Origin: Robertkochia marina
GTDB lineage: Bacteria > Bacteroidota > Bacteroidia > Flavobacteriales > Flavobacteriaceae
Assembly: GCF_004799345.1 (NCBI RefSeq)
Contig: NZ_SSMC01000002.1
Span: 248,001 to 312,000 of the forward strand
Direction of reading: 5' to 3'
Length of the DNA: 64,000 nucleotides
How positions within the stretch are numbered: the first letter of the stretch is position 1; every line of letters starts with the position of its first letter. Shown piece by piece: positions 8,318 to 17,178 of the stretch. The position numbers and the translations under genes were made by a program. The notes under the pieces were generated by a model. It did no database searches, was not told the DNA's origin, and worked only from the letters and a program-made list of their open reading frames with translations.

Positions 8318-9688
8318 ATGACGTTGGAGAAAATACTTCTGTTGATATGTGCTTTTACCGGACCGATGGTATTTGCACAGGAGCCTCATAACAGGGGAGA
8401 AGAGCATCGGGTAGAAAAGTTATCAGATCTGTTTACCCACGGAGAGATCGAAGGACATATTCGTAATTACTTTATGAACACCCGTAACCAGGGAGAACTC
8501 AAGGATTATTATACCAATGCGCTGGGCGGGGCCATAGCCTTTAAGACATTGCCCTATAAAGGCCTTGAAGCCGGGGTTAAAGGAATTTTTACCTATCGAA
8601 CCTTTTCGGCCGATCTGAACGAACCTGATGAGATAACCGGCGGTGTTTCCAAATGGGAGCACGAGCTCTATGATGCCACCGATTTCGAAAATTTCAATGA
8701 CCTTGATCGCCTTGAAGAACTCTATTTGAAATATAATTTTCGACAGGGTTATTTTACCTATGGAAAGATGGAAATAAGGGATACTCCCTTACTGAATGAA
8801 AGTGACGGAAGAATGAAGCCGTTTGCTTTTAAAGGAGTGTGGCTGCATCTTGAAAACCGGATTCACCGGTTTGAGGTCTCATGGATAGACAGGGTTTCTC
8901 CGAGAAGCACGGTAGAGTGGTATGATTTTAATGAAGCTCTCGGGCTTGCATTTAATGGCTATCAACCTAATGGTGTTCCGGCCCATTATTATGAAAAGAC
9001 TGAAAGTAAGGGCATCGCACTTATGGAGTATTATTACAGGGCAAAAGGATGGCGATTGCGTTACAATCACTATTACCTGCACCGTATGTTCAATATCGGG
9101 ATGGCAAATGTAGAGTACAACCTGCCCGGGTGGCGCTTCGGAGTGCAGTATGCCCTACAGGTTCCGGATGGCTTTCAGGAGGAGCTGCCTTATGAAGAGC
9201 GCTATATGCAGCCTGATGAAACAGGGCAGGTAATTTCCATTCTTTCAGAATTTCGAAGATCAGGATGGCTTTTTAATGCTGCCTACTCCAGGGCTTTTAG
9301 TACCGGGAGGTTTTTGTTTCCCAGAGAACTGGGGCGAGATCATTTTTATACCTCCGTACAGCGCTCAAGATTGGAAGGTTTTGGAAACAGTCATGTTTAC
9401 ACCCTGCAGGGAGGGTATAATTTTAATACCAGGGAATTATTTCTGCTGACCCAGTTTACCGGGGTTCACGGTCCGGAAGTGGGAGATCTTAGGTACAATA
9501 AGTACAATCTTGACTCCTATCACCTCTTAAATACCAAGCTCATCTGGAACCTCAGTGATTTTTTTGAAGGATTGCGCCTTGAACTCTTTTACGTTCGCAG
9601 GTGGAACATGCATAACGATGATCCTCAGGTAGTATTTAACCTGAGTAACTTCGATCAGTTCAACCTAATCATCAATTATTATTTTTGA
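8318..9688 (+). CDS. OprD-like outer-membrane porin
   Basis: 456-residue protein with a signal peptide (residues 1-20, ending VFAQ) and then alternating aromatic/hydrophobic strands throughout, ending in a C-terminal aromatic residue (LIINYYF), the usual outer-membrane barrel signature. The opening segment (LFTHGEIEGHIRNYFMNT), the DLDRLEELYLKYNF strand and the YGKMEIRDTPLLNESDGRM segment resemble OprD-family porins, which pass amino acids, sugars or organic acids. It converges on the sodium:solute symporter and overlaps its end by 10 bases. A porin and an inner-membrane symporter side by side suggest a shared uptake route, but the substrate is not predictable from sequence. Confidence 0.78.
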   Translation: MTLEKILLLICAFTGPMVFAQEPHNRGEEHRVEKLSDLFTHGEIEGHIRNYFMNTRNQGELKDYYTNALGGAIAFKTLPYKGLEAGVKGIFTYRTFSADLNEPDEITGGVSKWEHELYDATDFENFNDLDRLEELYLKYNFRQGYFTYGKMEIRDTPLLNESDGRMKPFAFKGVWLHLENRIHRFEVSWIDRVSPRSTVEWYDFNEALGLAFNGYQPNGVPAHYYEKTESKGIALMEYYYRAKGWRLRYNHYYLHRMFNIGMANVEYNLPGWRFGVQYALQVPDGFQEELPYEERYMQPDETGQVISILSEFRRSGWLFNAAYSRAFSTGRFLFPRELGRDHFYTSVQRSRLEGFGNSHVYTLQGGYNFNTRELFLLTQFTGVHGPEVGDLRYNKYNLDSYHLLNTKLIWNLSDFFEGLRLELFYVRRWNMHNDDPQVVFNLSNFDQFNLIINYYF

Positions 9689-11412
9689 TTCATCAGGCGC
9701 TTACGTGAACGATTAATAGCTTCGAGGATCACAGCCAGAATAATTACCAAAGCACACCCTATAAAGTTCAGCCACAGGTAGCCCAATTTTTCTTCGCCTG
9801 CATCGTGAATATGTATGGCAAAATAATAGATGGCAATTACCGAGATCTGTGTAACAACACCGGCAATAAATACCGCATTCCTTTTTACGAAGTCAATGAA
9901 AAATGCGATAAGGAATATCCCTAATACATTTCCGTAAAAGATCGATCCGATGATATTGACAAGTTGTATCAGGTTATCGATCAGCGATGCAAAATTGGCA
10001 ATGAGTATGGCAATAAGCCCCCAAAGAAGGGTAAACCATCTCGAAGCACGAAGGTAGTGCAATTGGTCTCTTTCTTTTGTCTGGTTACGCTTATAGATAT
10101 CTATGGTAGTAATGGTGCCAAGGGCATTGAGCTCAGAAGCTGTTGATGACATGGCAGCAGAGAAAATTACTGCAAGCAACAGGCCAATAAGACCTGTGGG
10201 TAGGTTGTTTAGTATAAAATGAATAAATACATAGTCTTTATCATTGGTCTCAACAACAGGATCAGCTTTTGATATAAGGGCTTTAGCTTCTTCCCGGTTT
10301 GCCCGCTCAGCTTCGTTGATAGCCTGTATCCTGTTTTTGGCTGCTACGATCATTTCATAATCCTTAATGTCGAGCACGGCCGAATAATGTTCCTGGGCAA
10401 TTTTCTTTTTACTTTCCAGTTCCAGGTGCTTTTCTTCCAGGTTCCTGTAGTCGTCTTTATACTCCGATTGTTCAATAGCGGCCACGGCTGCCGGGTTGAA
10501 ATTCAGGGGACTGTGCTGGTATTGATAGAATACAAAAACCATGACGCCCACTAATAGGATAAAGAATTGCATGGGTACCTTGAGTAATCCGTTGAAGATT
10601 AGTCCCAGCTGACTTTCTCTGACCGATCGTCCTGAGAGGTAGCGTTGTACCTGCGATTGATCGGTGCCGAAATAAGCCAAAGCAAGGAAGAATCCACCGG
10701 TAATACCACTCCAAACGGTATATCGGCTTTTTGCGTCTACTGAAAAGTCGAGGATATTTAATTTATTATTGGCGCCGGCTATTTTCAGGGCTTTTGAGAA
10801 ATTAAGGTCGTCAGGAAGGTAGCTCATTACCAGGAAAAAAGCGGTAAACATACCGACCATGATTACAAACATCTGTTGTTTTTGGGTGACACTAACCGCA
10901 TTGGTTCCTCCCGAAACGGTATATATGATCACGGCAATACCGATAATGATGTTCAGGGTTTTAAGGTCCCATCCAAGCACAGCCGATAAAATAATGGCCG
11001 GTGCATAAATGGTAATACCGGCTCCCAGGCCGCGCTGTACCATAAATAGAAAAGCTGCCAGCGACCTGGTTTTCAGGTCGAACCTGTTTTCCAGAAATTC
11101 GTAGGCCGTGTAGACTTTTAGTTTGTGATAAATAGGAATAAAGACCAGGCAAATAAAGACCATTGCAAAAGGCTGCCCGAAATAAAACTGAACGAATCCC
11201 ATCCCGTCGTGAAAGGCCTGACCGGGAGTGGAAAGGAAGGTGATGGCACTGGCCTGCGTGGCCATAACTGATAATCCAATGGTCCACCATTGTGCTTTTT
11301 TTCCTCCAAGGATATAGTCTTCTACGCTTTTACTGCCCTGGGTTTTCCAATAGCCATAGCCGACAATAAAGGCAAGCGTTCCTATCAGAACGATCCAGTC
11401 AATTAATTCCAT
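9679..11412 (-). CDS. Sodium:solute symporter (SSS family)
   Basis: Inner-membrane Na+-coupled uptake transporter of 577 residues with about 13-14 hydrophobic segments. Family marks are the N-terminal DYILGGKKAQWWTIGLSVMA, the QASAITFLSTPG region, QRGLGAGITIYAPA, GGTNAVSVTQKQQ, and the core AAMSSTASELNALGT. A long charged loop (about residues 315-375, rich in E, K and A) sits between membrane segments and looks coiled-coil-like, an insertion seen in some Bacteroidota members. It is the last gene of an operon with a secreted PIG-L deacetylase and a 33-residue membrane peptide (1-base gap). Imported compound unknown; a deacetylated amino sugar or related small molecule would fit the context (inference). 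Confidence 0.9.
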   Translation of the reverse strand: MELIDWIVLIGTLAFIVGYGYWKTQGSKSVEDYILGGKKAQWWTIGLSVMATQASAITFLSTPGQAFHDGMGFVQFYFGQPFAMVFICLVFIPIYHKLKVYTAYEFLENRFDLKTRSLAAFLFMVQRGLGAGITIYAPAIILSAVLGWDLKTLNIIIGIAVIIYTVSGGTNAVSVTQKQQMFVIMVGMFTAFFLVMSYLPDDLNFSKALKIAGANNKLNILDFSVDAKSRYTVWSGITGGFFLALAYFGTDQSQVQRYLSGRSVRESQLGLIFNGLLKVPMQFFILLVGVMVFVFYQYQHSPLNFNPAAVAAIEQSEYKDDYRNLEEKHLELESKKKIAQEHYSAVLDIKDYEMIVAAKNRIQAINEAERANREEAKALISKADPVVETNDKDYVFIHFILNNLPTGLIGLLLAVIFSAAMSSTASELNALGTITTIDIYKRNQTKERDQLHYLRASRWFTLLWGLIAILIANFASLIDNLIQLVNIIGSIFYGNVLGIFLIAFFIDFVKRNAVFIAGVVTQISVIAIYYFAIHIHDAGEEKLGYLWLNFIGCALVIILAVILEAINRSRKRLMNQK

Positions 11413-11413
11413 A

Positions 11414-11515
11414 CTAAATATTTGAGGTCATTATCAGGTAAAAAATGAGGATGTAAATAAGGTTGGCTATAAGAACCACTGTATATGATCGTTTCCACTG
11501 AAATTTGTCATGCAT
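11414..11515 (-). CDS. 33-residue single-pass membrane peptide
   Basis: A short gene exactly filling the space between its neighbours: its ATG at 11515 is 3 bases after the PIG-L stop and its TAG ends 1 base before the symporter ATG. The product has a charged N-terminus (MHDKFQWKRSYT) and one hydrophobic helix (VVLIANLIYILIFYLIM) ending TSNI, so it should insert in the inner membrane with the N-terminus inside. The packing, a full start-to-stop frame and a realistic membrane helix make a real gene likely. It may be a small accessory subunit of the symporter, as known for other transporters with small partner peptides; that role is inference. Confidence 0.72.
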   Translation of the reverse strand: MHDKFQWKRSYTVVLIANLIYILIFYLIMTSNI

Positions 11516-11518
11516 AGG

Positions 11519-14047
11519 TTAGCCTTTACTGTTCGTGTTATTGTTATCGGTCTTTCCCAAAGACAACATATTGGCAAAAAGCTTGTAGGCTCCGGGTACA
11601 CCAGCAGGCAATTCCCTGAAAAAGCTCAACCCGGTATAGATATAGTATCCGGCGCCATAAGGGGCTACCAAAAGGCTGCCCAGGGCAGGTTCTTCACCGG
11701 GATCATTCATAGCCAGTACAGGGGTGAATTCTGAAGCCCATTGATCAGGAAAGTATAAACCCCGTTCCTGAACCCATCCCGAAAAATCGTTTTTCACGAT
11801 CTTATTAGGGGTATTGAGTACCGGGTGAGTAGGGGCCATAAAGCGCACGGGAGAATTTTCATCGGTAACCCTTTTGCGGGAGAGATTTAACTCGTAAGGA
11901 GCTATTTTTGGTCCCCTGAAACCGCTTCTTCCTACCGTGTTGTATTGAATAATTAGGGTTCCTCCGTTCTTTACATAATCCAGTAAATATTGTTGTTTGG
12001 TGCGTAACTCGTTCTCAAGAACATTATAGGCTCTGATCCCTGTAACAATGGCGTCAAAGCTGTCAAGATTAGCAGGAGAGATATCGCTCGGGCTTATTGG
12101 AATAACCACATATCCAATTTCTTTGAGGCTTTCGGGTACTTCATCGCCTGCACCCATGATATAGCCAATATTCTCCCCGGCCTTCTCAATGTTGAGCCGA
12201 ACCACCTTGGCCGACGACTTCATAAGGATACGTTGGCGGGGAATATGCTTATAATTAATATCAATGAGTTCACGGTCGTACGTTTTGCCGTTTAGTTCAA
12301 TGATGGGCGAAAGGGCTCCGGTACTTTCTGATGAAGGTGGCATTACCTGGAAATAATAGGTTTTAGATTCCCCTTTATTCTTAATCGAAAAATCGATCTG
12401 TTCAGGACTGCTGGTCCAGCCCTCCGGCAGATCCAGTCTAAGGATTCCGGAAGTATTCTCTCTGTGAGCGGTGATACTCACAGGAATATGTTTGCCGCCT
12501 TCCTCATTAAAGATATATACTTTATTGGCCAGGCTACTGGTCACGGCCGGAAGTATTTCGAATGGTTCATACAATTCTCCCTTATCCGGTTCGGCGTGTT
12601 TGTACACTACGTTTTTCGTGGTGGTTACCCTGACCCCGTTGATATTTAATGCGATCTCTGCAGATGCTGCAGGGGGTGTTTCCGGCAACCCGATAAACTT
12701 ACGGGGAGCGCTGTACATACCCAGAGTACTCTCTTTATTCAACCAGTAAGGTGTGCTTGGCGCAGCGTTTTCAGGGATTTCAAGTTGAAGTTCAAATTGC
12801 TCCTGTTCATTAGAAGGGATTGATTTTTTAAGTTCAAGTACAGCACCGGAAGGACTCAGCGTGATTTTTTCGATGATAATTTCTGCTGTAGACCGGTTGA
12901 TGACTTGAAAATCAAGATCAATGGTTTCTCCCGGCACTCCGATCGGACTCCCGGTTATGACCTCAGCAAGGAATCCTGAACATCCTTCAATGAGGGCGGT
13001 GATCTGACGTGTTTTAAAATTACGCCAATACTCGTCCTCCAGGTTTTGGATCATTTTATAGGCTCGCAAAAGTTCAGGAAGGTGTACAGAAGGGTCCTGA
13101 AAATTAAAATCAGCCTCTACCTTGGTCAGGATATCACCTATCTCTTTACCTCCTTTAACACGTTTCCAGCTGGTATCAATACCGCTGAAAATATCGTTGT
13201 TCTGTGGTTTGTCACCTTTGAGAAATTCAAGGTATTCATTTCGGCTTCCTCTTGTGGTTAAACGCCCCCAGCCCTGGCTTAAATGCTGGCTGCTGGCTAT
13301 AGAAGCCATTTCATTATTGCTCATCCCCTTTGAAGGGAAATATTTTCCAATATCAAAGTTAAGAAGGTTCTCTTTGTTGGCTTCAAGAAACTTTTCTTCA
13401 CTTCCATAAAACCACCAGGAAGTGTTGAAAAATATGCGTTTAGGCTGCCATGTTGAAACTCTATTGAGTTGGTCCGAGAACATTTGCGAATCACCGGCCA
13501 TATCAAATGCCTCTACGCTTAACATGGCCGAAGAAGTGTGGTGGCCATGAGTCGTTCCGGGAGTACGATGATCAAACCTGTTAATGATAACATCTGGTCT
13601 GAACCTTCTTATGGCCCATACCACATCAGAAAGAATACTGTCTTTATTCCATATCTCCAGGGTTTCTTTCGGATGTTTTGAATATCCGAAATCATTAGCC
13701 CGGGTAAAAAATTGCTCACCTCCATCGAGCCTTCTGGCAGCAAGAAGTTCCTGAGTTCTTAAAACCCCTAATGCTTCTCTTAGTTCGCTGCCAATAAGGT
13801 TTTGACCTCCATCTCCACGGGTGAGTGCCAAATAGGCCGTTCTTGCCTTTGTTTCATTGGCAAGATAAGAGATGAGACTGGAATTTTCATCGTCAGGGTG
13901 GGCAGCAATATAAAGTGCGGTACCTAAAAAGTTGAGTTTTTGAAGATCATCATATAGTTCGGAAGAGGTTTTGGGGATTGGTTGCTGTGCGTAAATAGTG
14001 AAAAATGTGAACCATCCCATCAGGATGGTTAAAAGGTAATTCTTCAT
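11519..14047 (-). CDS. Secreted PIG-L (LmbE-like) deacetylase, multidomain
   Basis: Zn-dependent N-deacetylase of the PIG-L/LmbE family with a signal peptide (MKNYLLTILMGWFTFFTIYAQ). The zinc motif AHPDDE is at 49-54, a conserved TRGDGGQN stretch follows (76-83), and the third ligand is in THGHHTSS (166-173). About 550 further residues follow: beta-rich domains (about 370-640) and a Rossmann or glutamine-amidotransferase-like C-terminal domain (VVIPISPS, FDAIVTGIRAYN, YVKNGGTLIIQYNT, PYGAGYYIYTGLSFFRELPAG). The ATG at 14047 is preferred over one 27 bases upstream because it starts directly at the signal peptide. It heads the operon with the small peptide and the SSS symporter, suggesting extracytoplasmic deacetylation of a substrate then imported. 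Substrate unknown. Confidence 0.88.
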   Translation of the reverse strand: MKNYLLTILMGWFTFFTIYAQQPIPKTSSELYDDLQKLNFLGTALYIAAHPDDENSSLISYLANETKARTAYLALTRGDGGQNLIGSELREALGVLRTQELLAARRLDGGEQFFTRANDFGYSKHPKETLEIWNKDSILSDVVWAIRRFRPDVIINRFDHRTPGTTHGHHTSSAMLSVEAFDMAGDSQMFSDQLNRVSTWQPKRIFFNTSWWFYGSEEKFLEANKENLLNFDIGKYFPSKGMSNNEMASIASSQHLSQGWGRLTTRGSRNEYLEFLKGDKPQNNDIFSGIDTSWKRVKGGKEIGDILTKVEADFNFQDPSVHLPELLRAYKMIQNLEDEYWRNFKTRQITALIEGCSGFLAEVITGSPIGVPGETIDLDFQVINRSTAEIIIEKITLSPSGAVLELKKSIPSNEQEQFELQLEIPENAAPSTPYWLNKESTLGMYSAPRKFIGLPETPPAASAEIALNINGVRVTTTKNVVYKHAEPDKGELYEPFEILPAVTSSLANKVYIFNEEGGKHIPVSITAHRENTSGILRLDLPEGWTSSPEQIDFSIKNKGESKTYYFQVMPPSSESTGALSPIIELNGKTYDRELIDINYKHIPRQRILMKSSAKVVRLNIEKAGENIGYIMGAGDEVPESLKEIGYVVIPISPSDISPANLDSFDAIVTGIRAYNVLENELRTKQQYLLDYVKNGGTLIIQYNTVGRSGFRGPKIAPYELNLSRKRVTDENSPVRFMAPTHPVLNTPNKIVKNDFSGWVQERGLYFPDQWASEFTPVLAMNDPGEEPALGSLLVAPYGAGYYIYTGLSFFRELPAGVPGAYKLFANMLSLGKTDNNNTNSKG

Positions 14048-14141
14048 AATGGTTGGTTTCAACTTTTCAATCAAATATATAAATTAAGAAAGGCCACGGC
14101 CTTGTTTTAGTTTTTATTTAACGCTAGAAAACCTACCGTGA

Positions 14142-14675
14142 TCAGACCCCGGAATCGTCATCATCTAATTTTTGAACAAGCACAACCCCCTTTTGAAGAA
14201 TCAGGTTGTTGGGGTAGGTCAGTAATTCATTGCTTTCGGTGCGTAATAGCAGGTGGAAGGCTCTGATGTCTTCAATGATAGCCTCCTCCGGAAAGTCCTT
14301 GTCCTGAATGCGAATTCTGTCGCCGATTTTATAGGGGAAAGAGAAGAATAATATAACTCCGGCGGTGATATTACTAATGATAGACCATTGGGCAAACAGC
14401 GCTACTCCTATAACAGCGAATACAGAAGACAACAGTAATCCGATGTCCTGAAGATTAATGCTCCAGATAAACCCATAAATACCCAATAGTAAGATCCAAA
14501 AGGCAGAATTGACATACTTAATGATCAACAGGGTTCTGCTGCTGTTCAATTCACCTGATTGTCCTACCCGTTTTACACCCTTGGTAACCAGGTAACGAAT
14601 TAAGAGCAGACCCAATAAAATGATCACCGAAGAAATTAAGGAATCCCGGTATACTTCAAAGTACTCTTGTAACAT
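14142..14675 (-). CDS. Small MscS-type mechanosensitive channel
   Basis: 177-residue inner-membrane protein. Three hydrophobic segments lie at about 14-30, 50-70 and 80-112; the last is the pore-lining helix type (SVFAVIGVALFAQWSIISNITAGVILFF), followed by the MscS beta domain (PYKIGDRIRI, DFPEEAIIEDI, LLLRTESNELLTYPNNLIL). It opens under membrane tension to release solutes on osmotic downshock. Shorter than E. coli MscS (286 residues): the C-terminal alpha/beta cytosolic vestibule is essentially missing. Starts 4 bases after the stop of the upstream secreted protein, so cotranscribed. Confidence 0.9.
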   Translation of the reverse strand: MLQEYFEVYRDSLISSVIILLGLLLIRYLVTKGVKRVGQSGELNSSRTLLIIKYVNSAFWILLLGIYGFIWSINLQDIGLLLSSVFAVIGVALFAQWSIISNITAGVILFFSFPYKIGDRIRIQDKDFPEEAIIEDIRAFHLLLRTESNELLTYPNNLILQKGVVLVQKLDDDDSGV

Positions 14676-14679
14676 AAAA

Positions 14680-15588
14680 TTATAATCCTAAAGCGTGGTA
14701 AAGATAGGTATCATTTTTCTTATTCTTTTCCCAATAAGCCGTCTTGATCCGTTTAATTTTTGTGGCTGAACTTTCCAGCATCTCCGGTTTGGCACCTCCG
14801 CTTGGATAGGTCTCTTTCCAGGATTGGATCTCGTAGGGAAATTTTTCTGAAAATGTAATGGCAAGTTCTCTCTTTAAGGAAGGGTAAGAAAGCGTATAGG
14901 TATACGAACCGTTCTTTTTTCTCAAAACGCCCTGCCCCTGGTAGGCCATAGGTTCAATATGCATAAGCCGCATATACTCCAGGGAAGGGATTATCTGGAA
15001 ACTGCCCTGAGGAAGTTTTAAAGGATCCAGCCTGATAATGCTCCAAAGCTCATTTTCAAGATGGGTGGGCTCTATTTCCAGGTATTGATCTGCTTCTCCC
15101 TCAAAATAGGAATGAGACAGCAATTCAAAAACCCCTCGATTATTTAATTGGCTGTAAACCTGTCCACACCATTCCTGAATCGAGGCACTGACCTTGACAG
15201 CATGTTTTTTCTTTTCCAAAGGGAAAAATGTGCTGCTCATGATAGAATAAGGATAAATGCCGGTAAGAAAGTTGCGGGTTTGGTTGAGTTTTAAAACCGG
15301 CAGGCTCCCGGTGGTTTTATTAGATTTTACCTGTTCAGAAGTGTTAAAAGGTTCTGTGACATAAATTAAAACCGCCTTTCCCTCCCTGATCTCACCATAC
15401 CTGGCTTGCTTAAGCTGATAGGAAGTGATCTCAGCCTCTCCTGTTTGCCAATAATCCGAAAAATTAATCGCAAGGTTAAATGGAGTTTCTCTCGGTGCAA
15501 ATACACCTTTATTAGACAACCACATGAAGCTGAACACAAAAACCAATAAAAAGACGAAAGCTAATAGTAGTAGCCTGGCAGATTTCAT
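14680..15588 (-). CDS. Conserved secreted or membrane-anchored protein of unknown function
   Basis: 302 residues with an N-terminal hydrophobic helix (RLLLLAFVFLLVFVFSFMWL) acting as an uncleaved anchor or signal. The rest looks like a soluble beta-rich domain (FNLAINFSDYWQTGEAEI, REGKAVLIYVTEPF, WCGQVYSQLNN, YTYTLSYPSLKRELAITF). No enzyme motif recognised. It lies between maf (39 bases upstream) and an MscS gene (4 bases downstream). Proteins of this kind in the same position in flavobacteria have sometimes been labelled septum formation inhibitor by transfer from the neighbouring maf, but it shares no Maf motif and should not carry that name. Confidence 0.7.
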   Translation of the reverse strand: MKSARLLLLAFVFLLVFVFSFMWLSNKGVFAPRETPFNLAINFSDYWQTGEAEITSYQLKQARYGEIREGKAVLIYVTEPFNTSEQVKSNKTTGSLPVLKLNQTRNFLTGIYPYSIMSSTFFPLEKKKHAVKVSASIQEWCGQVYSQLNNRGVFELLSHSYFEGEADQYLEIEPTHLENELWSIIRLDPLKLPQGSFQIIPSLEYMRLMHIEPMAYQGQGVLRKKNGSYTYTLSYPSLKRELAITFSEKFPYEIQSWKETYPSGGAKPEMLESSATKIKRIKTAYWEKNKKNDTYLYHALGL

Positions 15589-15627
15589 GCAGATTTAAGG
15601 TTTATAATTCACTAAATGTACGAAATA

Positions 15628-16218
15628 TTATCTAACTGCGAACATTTTGAGATTTTTGTACAGCTTATCTACCGGCAAGCCTACTACGTTAAAATAAGAG
15701 CCTTCAATACGTTCTATGCCTATTTGCCCGATCCATTCCTGAATACCATAGCCCCCGGCCTTATCGTAGGGTTTGTAGGTGTTTACATAGTACTCAATTT
15801 CCGATTCCTCGAGATCTCTGAAGTATACCTTTGTGCTGCTGTTATCTGTTTTTTGAAGGGATTGGGTGGTAAAACATATGGAAGTAATGACTTCATGCGA
15901 TTTGCCTGAAAGCGAACGCAGCATGGCCATAGCTTCTTCTTTGCCACCGGGTTTCCCAAGGGCTTTTTCTTCGTGCCATACGATGGTATCTGAGGTGATC
16001 AGGATATCCTTCTCTTTTAACTCATCTTTGAAAGGAAGTGACTTGAGTTGCGCCAGGTAGTCTGAGATCTCATATTTGTACAAACGCTCCGGGTAAATTT
16101 CTTCTACCGGTTTAAGTCTGATCTCAAAATCCAGGCGTAGATCCTTGAAAAACTGTTGTCTTCGCGGAGATCCTGAAGCAAGGATAATATGATGGTCTTT
16201 GAGTATTTCCTTAAGCAT
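15628..16218 (-). CDS. maf: Maf-family nucleotide pyrophosphatase
   Basis: Hydrolyses non-canonical or modified nucleoside triphosphates (dTTP/UTP-type) to monophosphates. The phosphate-binding SGSPRR is at 15-20 and ITSDTIVWHEEKALGKP at about 92-108 holds the catalytic acid region. KSHEVITSICF and AGGYGIQEWIG near the end are also family features. 196 residues is the normal length. It starts a leftward run with the 302-residue secreted protein and the MscS channel. Confidence 0.95.
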   Translation of the reverse strand: MLKEILKDHHIILASGSPRRQQFFKDLRLDFEIRLKPVEEIYPERLYKYEISDYLAQLKSLPFKDELKEKDILITSDTIVWHEEKALGKPGGKEEAMAMLRSLSGKSHEVITSICFTTQSLQKTDNSSTKVYFRDLEESEIEYYVNTYKPYDKAGGYGIQEWIGQIGIERIEGSYFNVVGLPVDKLYKNLKMFAVR

Positions 16219-16332
16219 ATAACGGTATTATTTCTTAGCGAAAATACGAATACAGAATGAATCGTAACGTTCGTAGAATAATAGAGCAGTTGGATGTGTA
16301 ATTATCTAATTTAGAGGAATATATAATTCTTG

Positions 16333-17178
16333 ATGAAAAAATCCCTCACCCTCGTCTTTCTTCTTTTTTTAACTATTTGCAGCGCACAAAAGGAGTTGCT
16401 TTACATTTCGACGGTCTCAGGTAATTTTGACATATTTAAACTGGATCTTCAAACGGGAGCTTCAGAACAACTTACTGATAATGCCGGTTGGGATTGGGCT
16501 CCGAAATACATACCAAAAAACGGGGAGATACTTTACTACAGTACCGATACAACCGATACATTCAGTTACAGGCTGATGGACCCGGATGGATGTGGTGTGG
16601 CCCTTGAAGCTATTGAGGGCGAGAATCTTACTCCATCTCCTGATGGGAAGAATTTCACCTATACTTCAAAGACTGGAGACCACCAATATATTTTTTTATA
16701 TGATCGCTGCACTTTGGAGCGAAAGAAAGTTGTTGGCAGTAAATCATATAACGGAAGGGTGTGTTGGAAGCGCGATGGATCGGGATTTGCATTTATTTCT
16801 GATCGTGACGGAAATAATGAGATCTACTATTTTGAATTGAAGGGAAAGCGTATGCTGCGACTGACCAATGATGAGAAACGACAAAAATACATGGCATGGT
16901 CACCTGACGGGAAACATCTCGTATTTTCTGAAGAATTAAGTGATACCGCCAACCAATTGAAAATACTTGAGCTGGCTACCGGAAAGATCACTGAGCTTAC
17001 CGGGACGGAATATATTGAAAGTGAACTTTCATGGTCTCCTGATGGACAACATATAGCTTTTCACTCTAAAAGAGATCAGGGAGATCAGCTTTACATGATT
17101 CATGTTGAAACAAAAAAAGTAAGGCAATTAACCTTTGCAAGAGCCTACCACGGAGAACCGGAGTGGATCAATGATTAG
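16333..17178 (+). CDS. TolB-like beta-propeller secreted protein (PD40 repeats)
   Basis: Signal peptide (MKKSLTLVFLLFLTICSAQ) followed by about five WD40-like PD40 repeats, each with the SPDG or related turn: WAPKYIPKNGEILYYS, LTPSPDGKNFTY, WKRDGSGFAFISDRDGNNEIYY, AWSPDGKHLVFSE and SWSPDGQHIAFHSKRD. This is the propeller of TolB-type proteins; it probably sits in the periplasm as a binding scaffold. It lacks the TolB N-terminal domain, so it is not TolB itself. The ATG at 16333 is chosen over an in-frame TTG directly before it. It is inserted on the opposite strand between maf and the KdsC-like gene and converges on the latter (4-base overlap). Confidence 0.85.
   Translation: MKKSLTLVFLLFLTICSAQKELLYISTVSGNFDIFKLDLQTGASEQLTDNAGWDWAPKYIPKNGEILYYSTDTTDTFSYRLMDPDGCGVALEAIEGENLTPSPDGKNFTYTSKTGDHQYIFLYDRCTLERKKVVGSKSYNGRVCWKRDGSGFAFISDRDGNNEIYYFELKGKRMLRLTNDEKRQKYMAWSPDGKHLVFSEELSDTANQLKILELATGKITELTGTEYIESELSWSPDGQHIAFHSKRDQGDQLYMIHVETKKVRQLTFARAYHGEPEWIND

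Noticed and set aside
14680-15588. Naming this gene as septum formation inhibitor
   Set aside because: It has none of the Maf motifs; the real Maf is the next gene.
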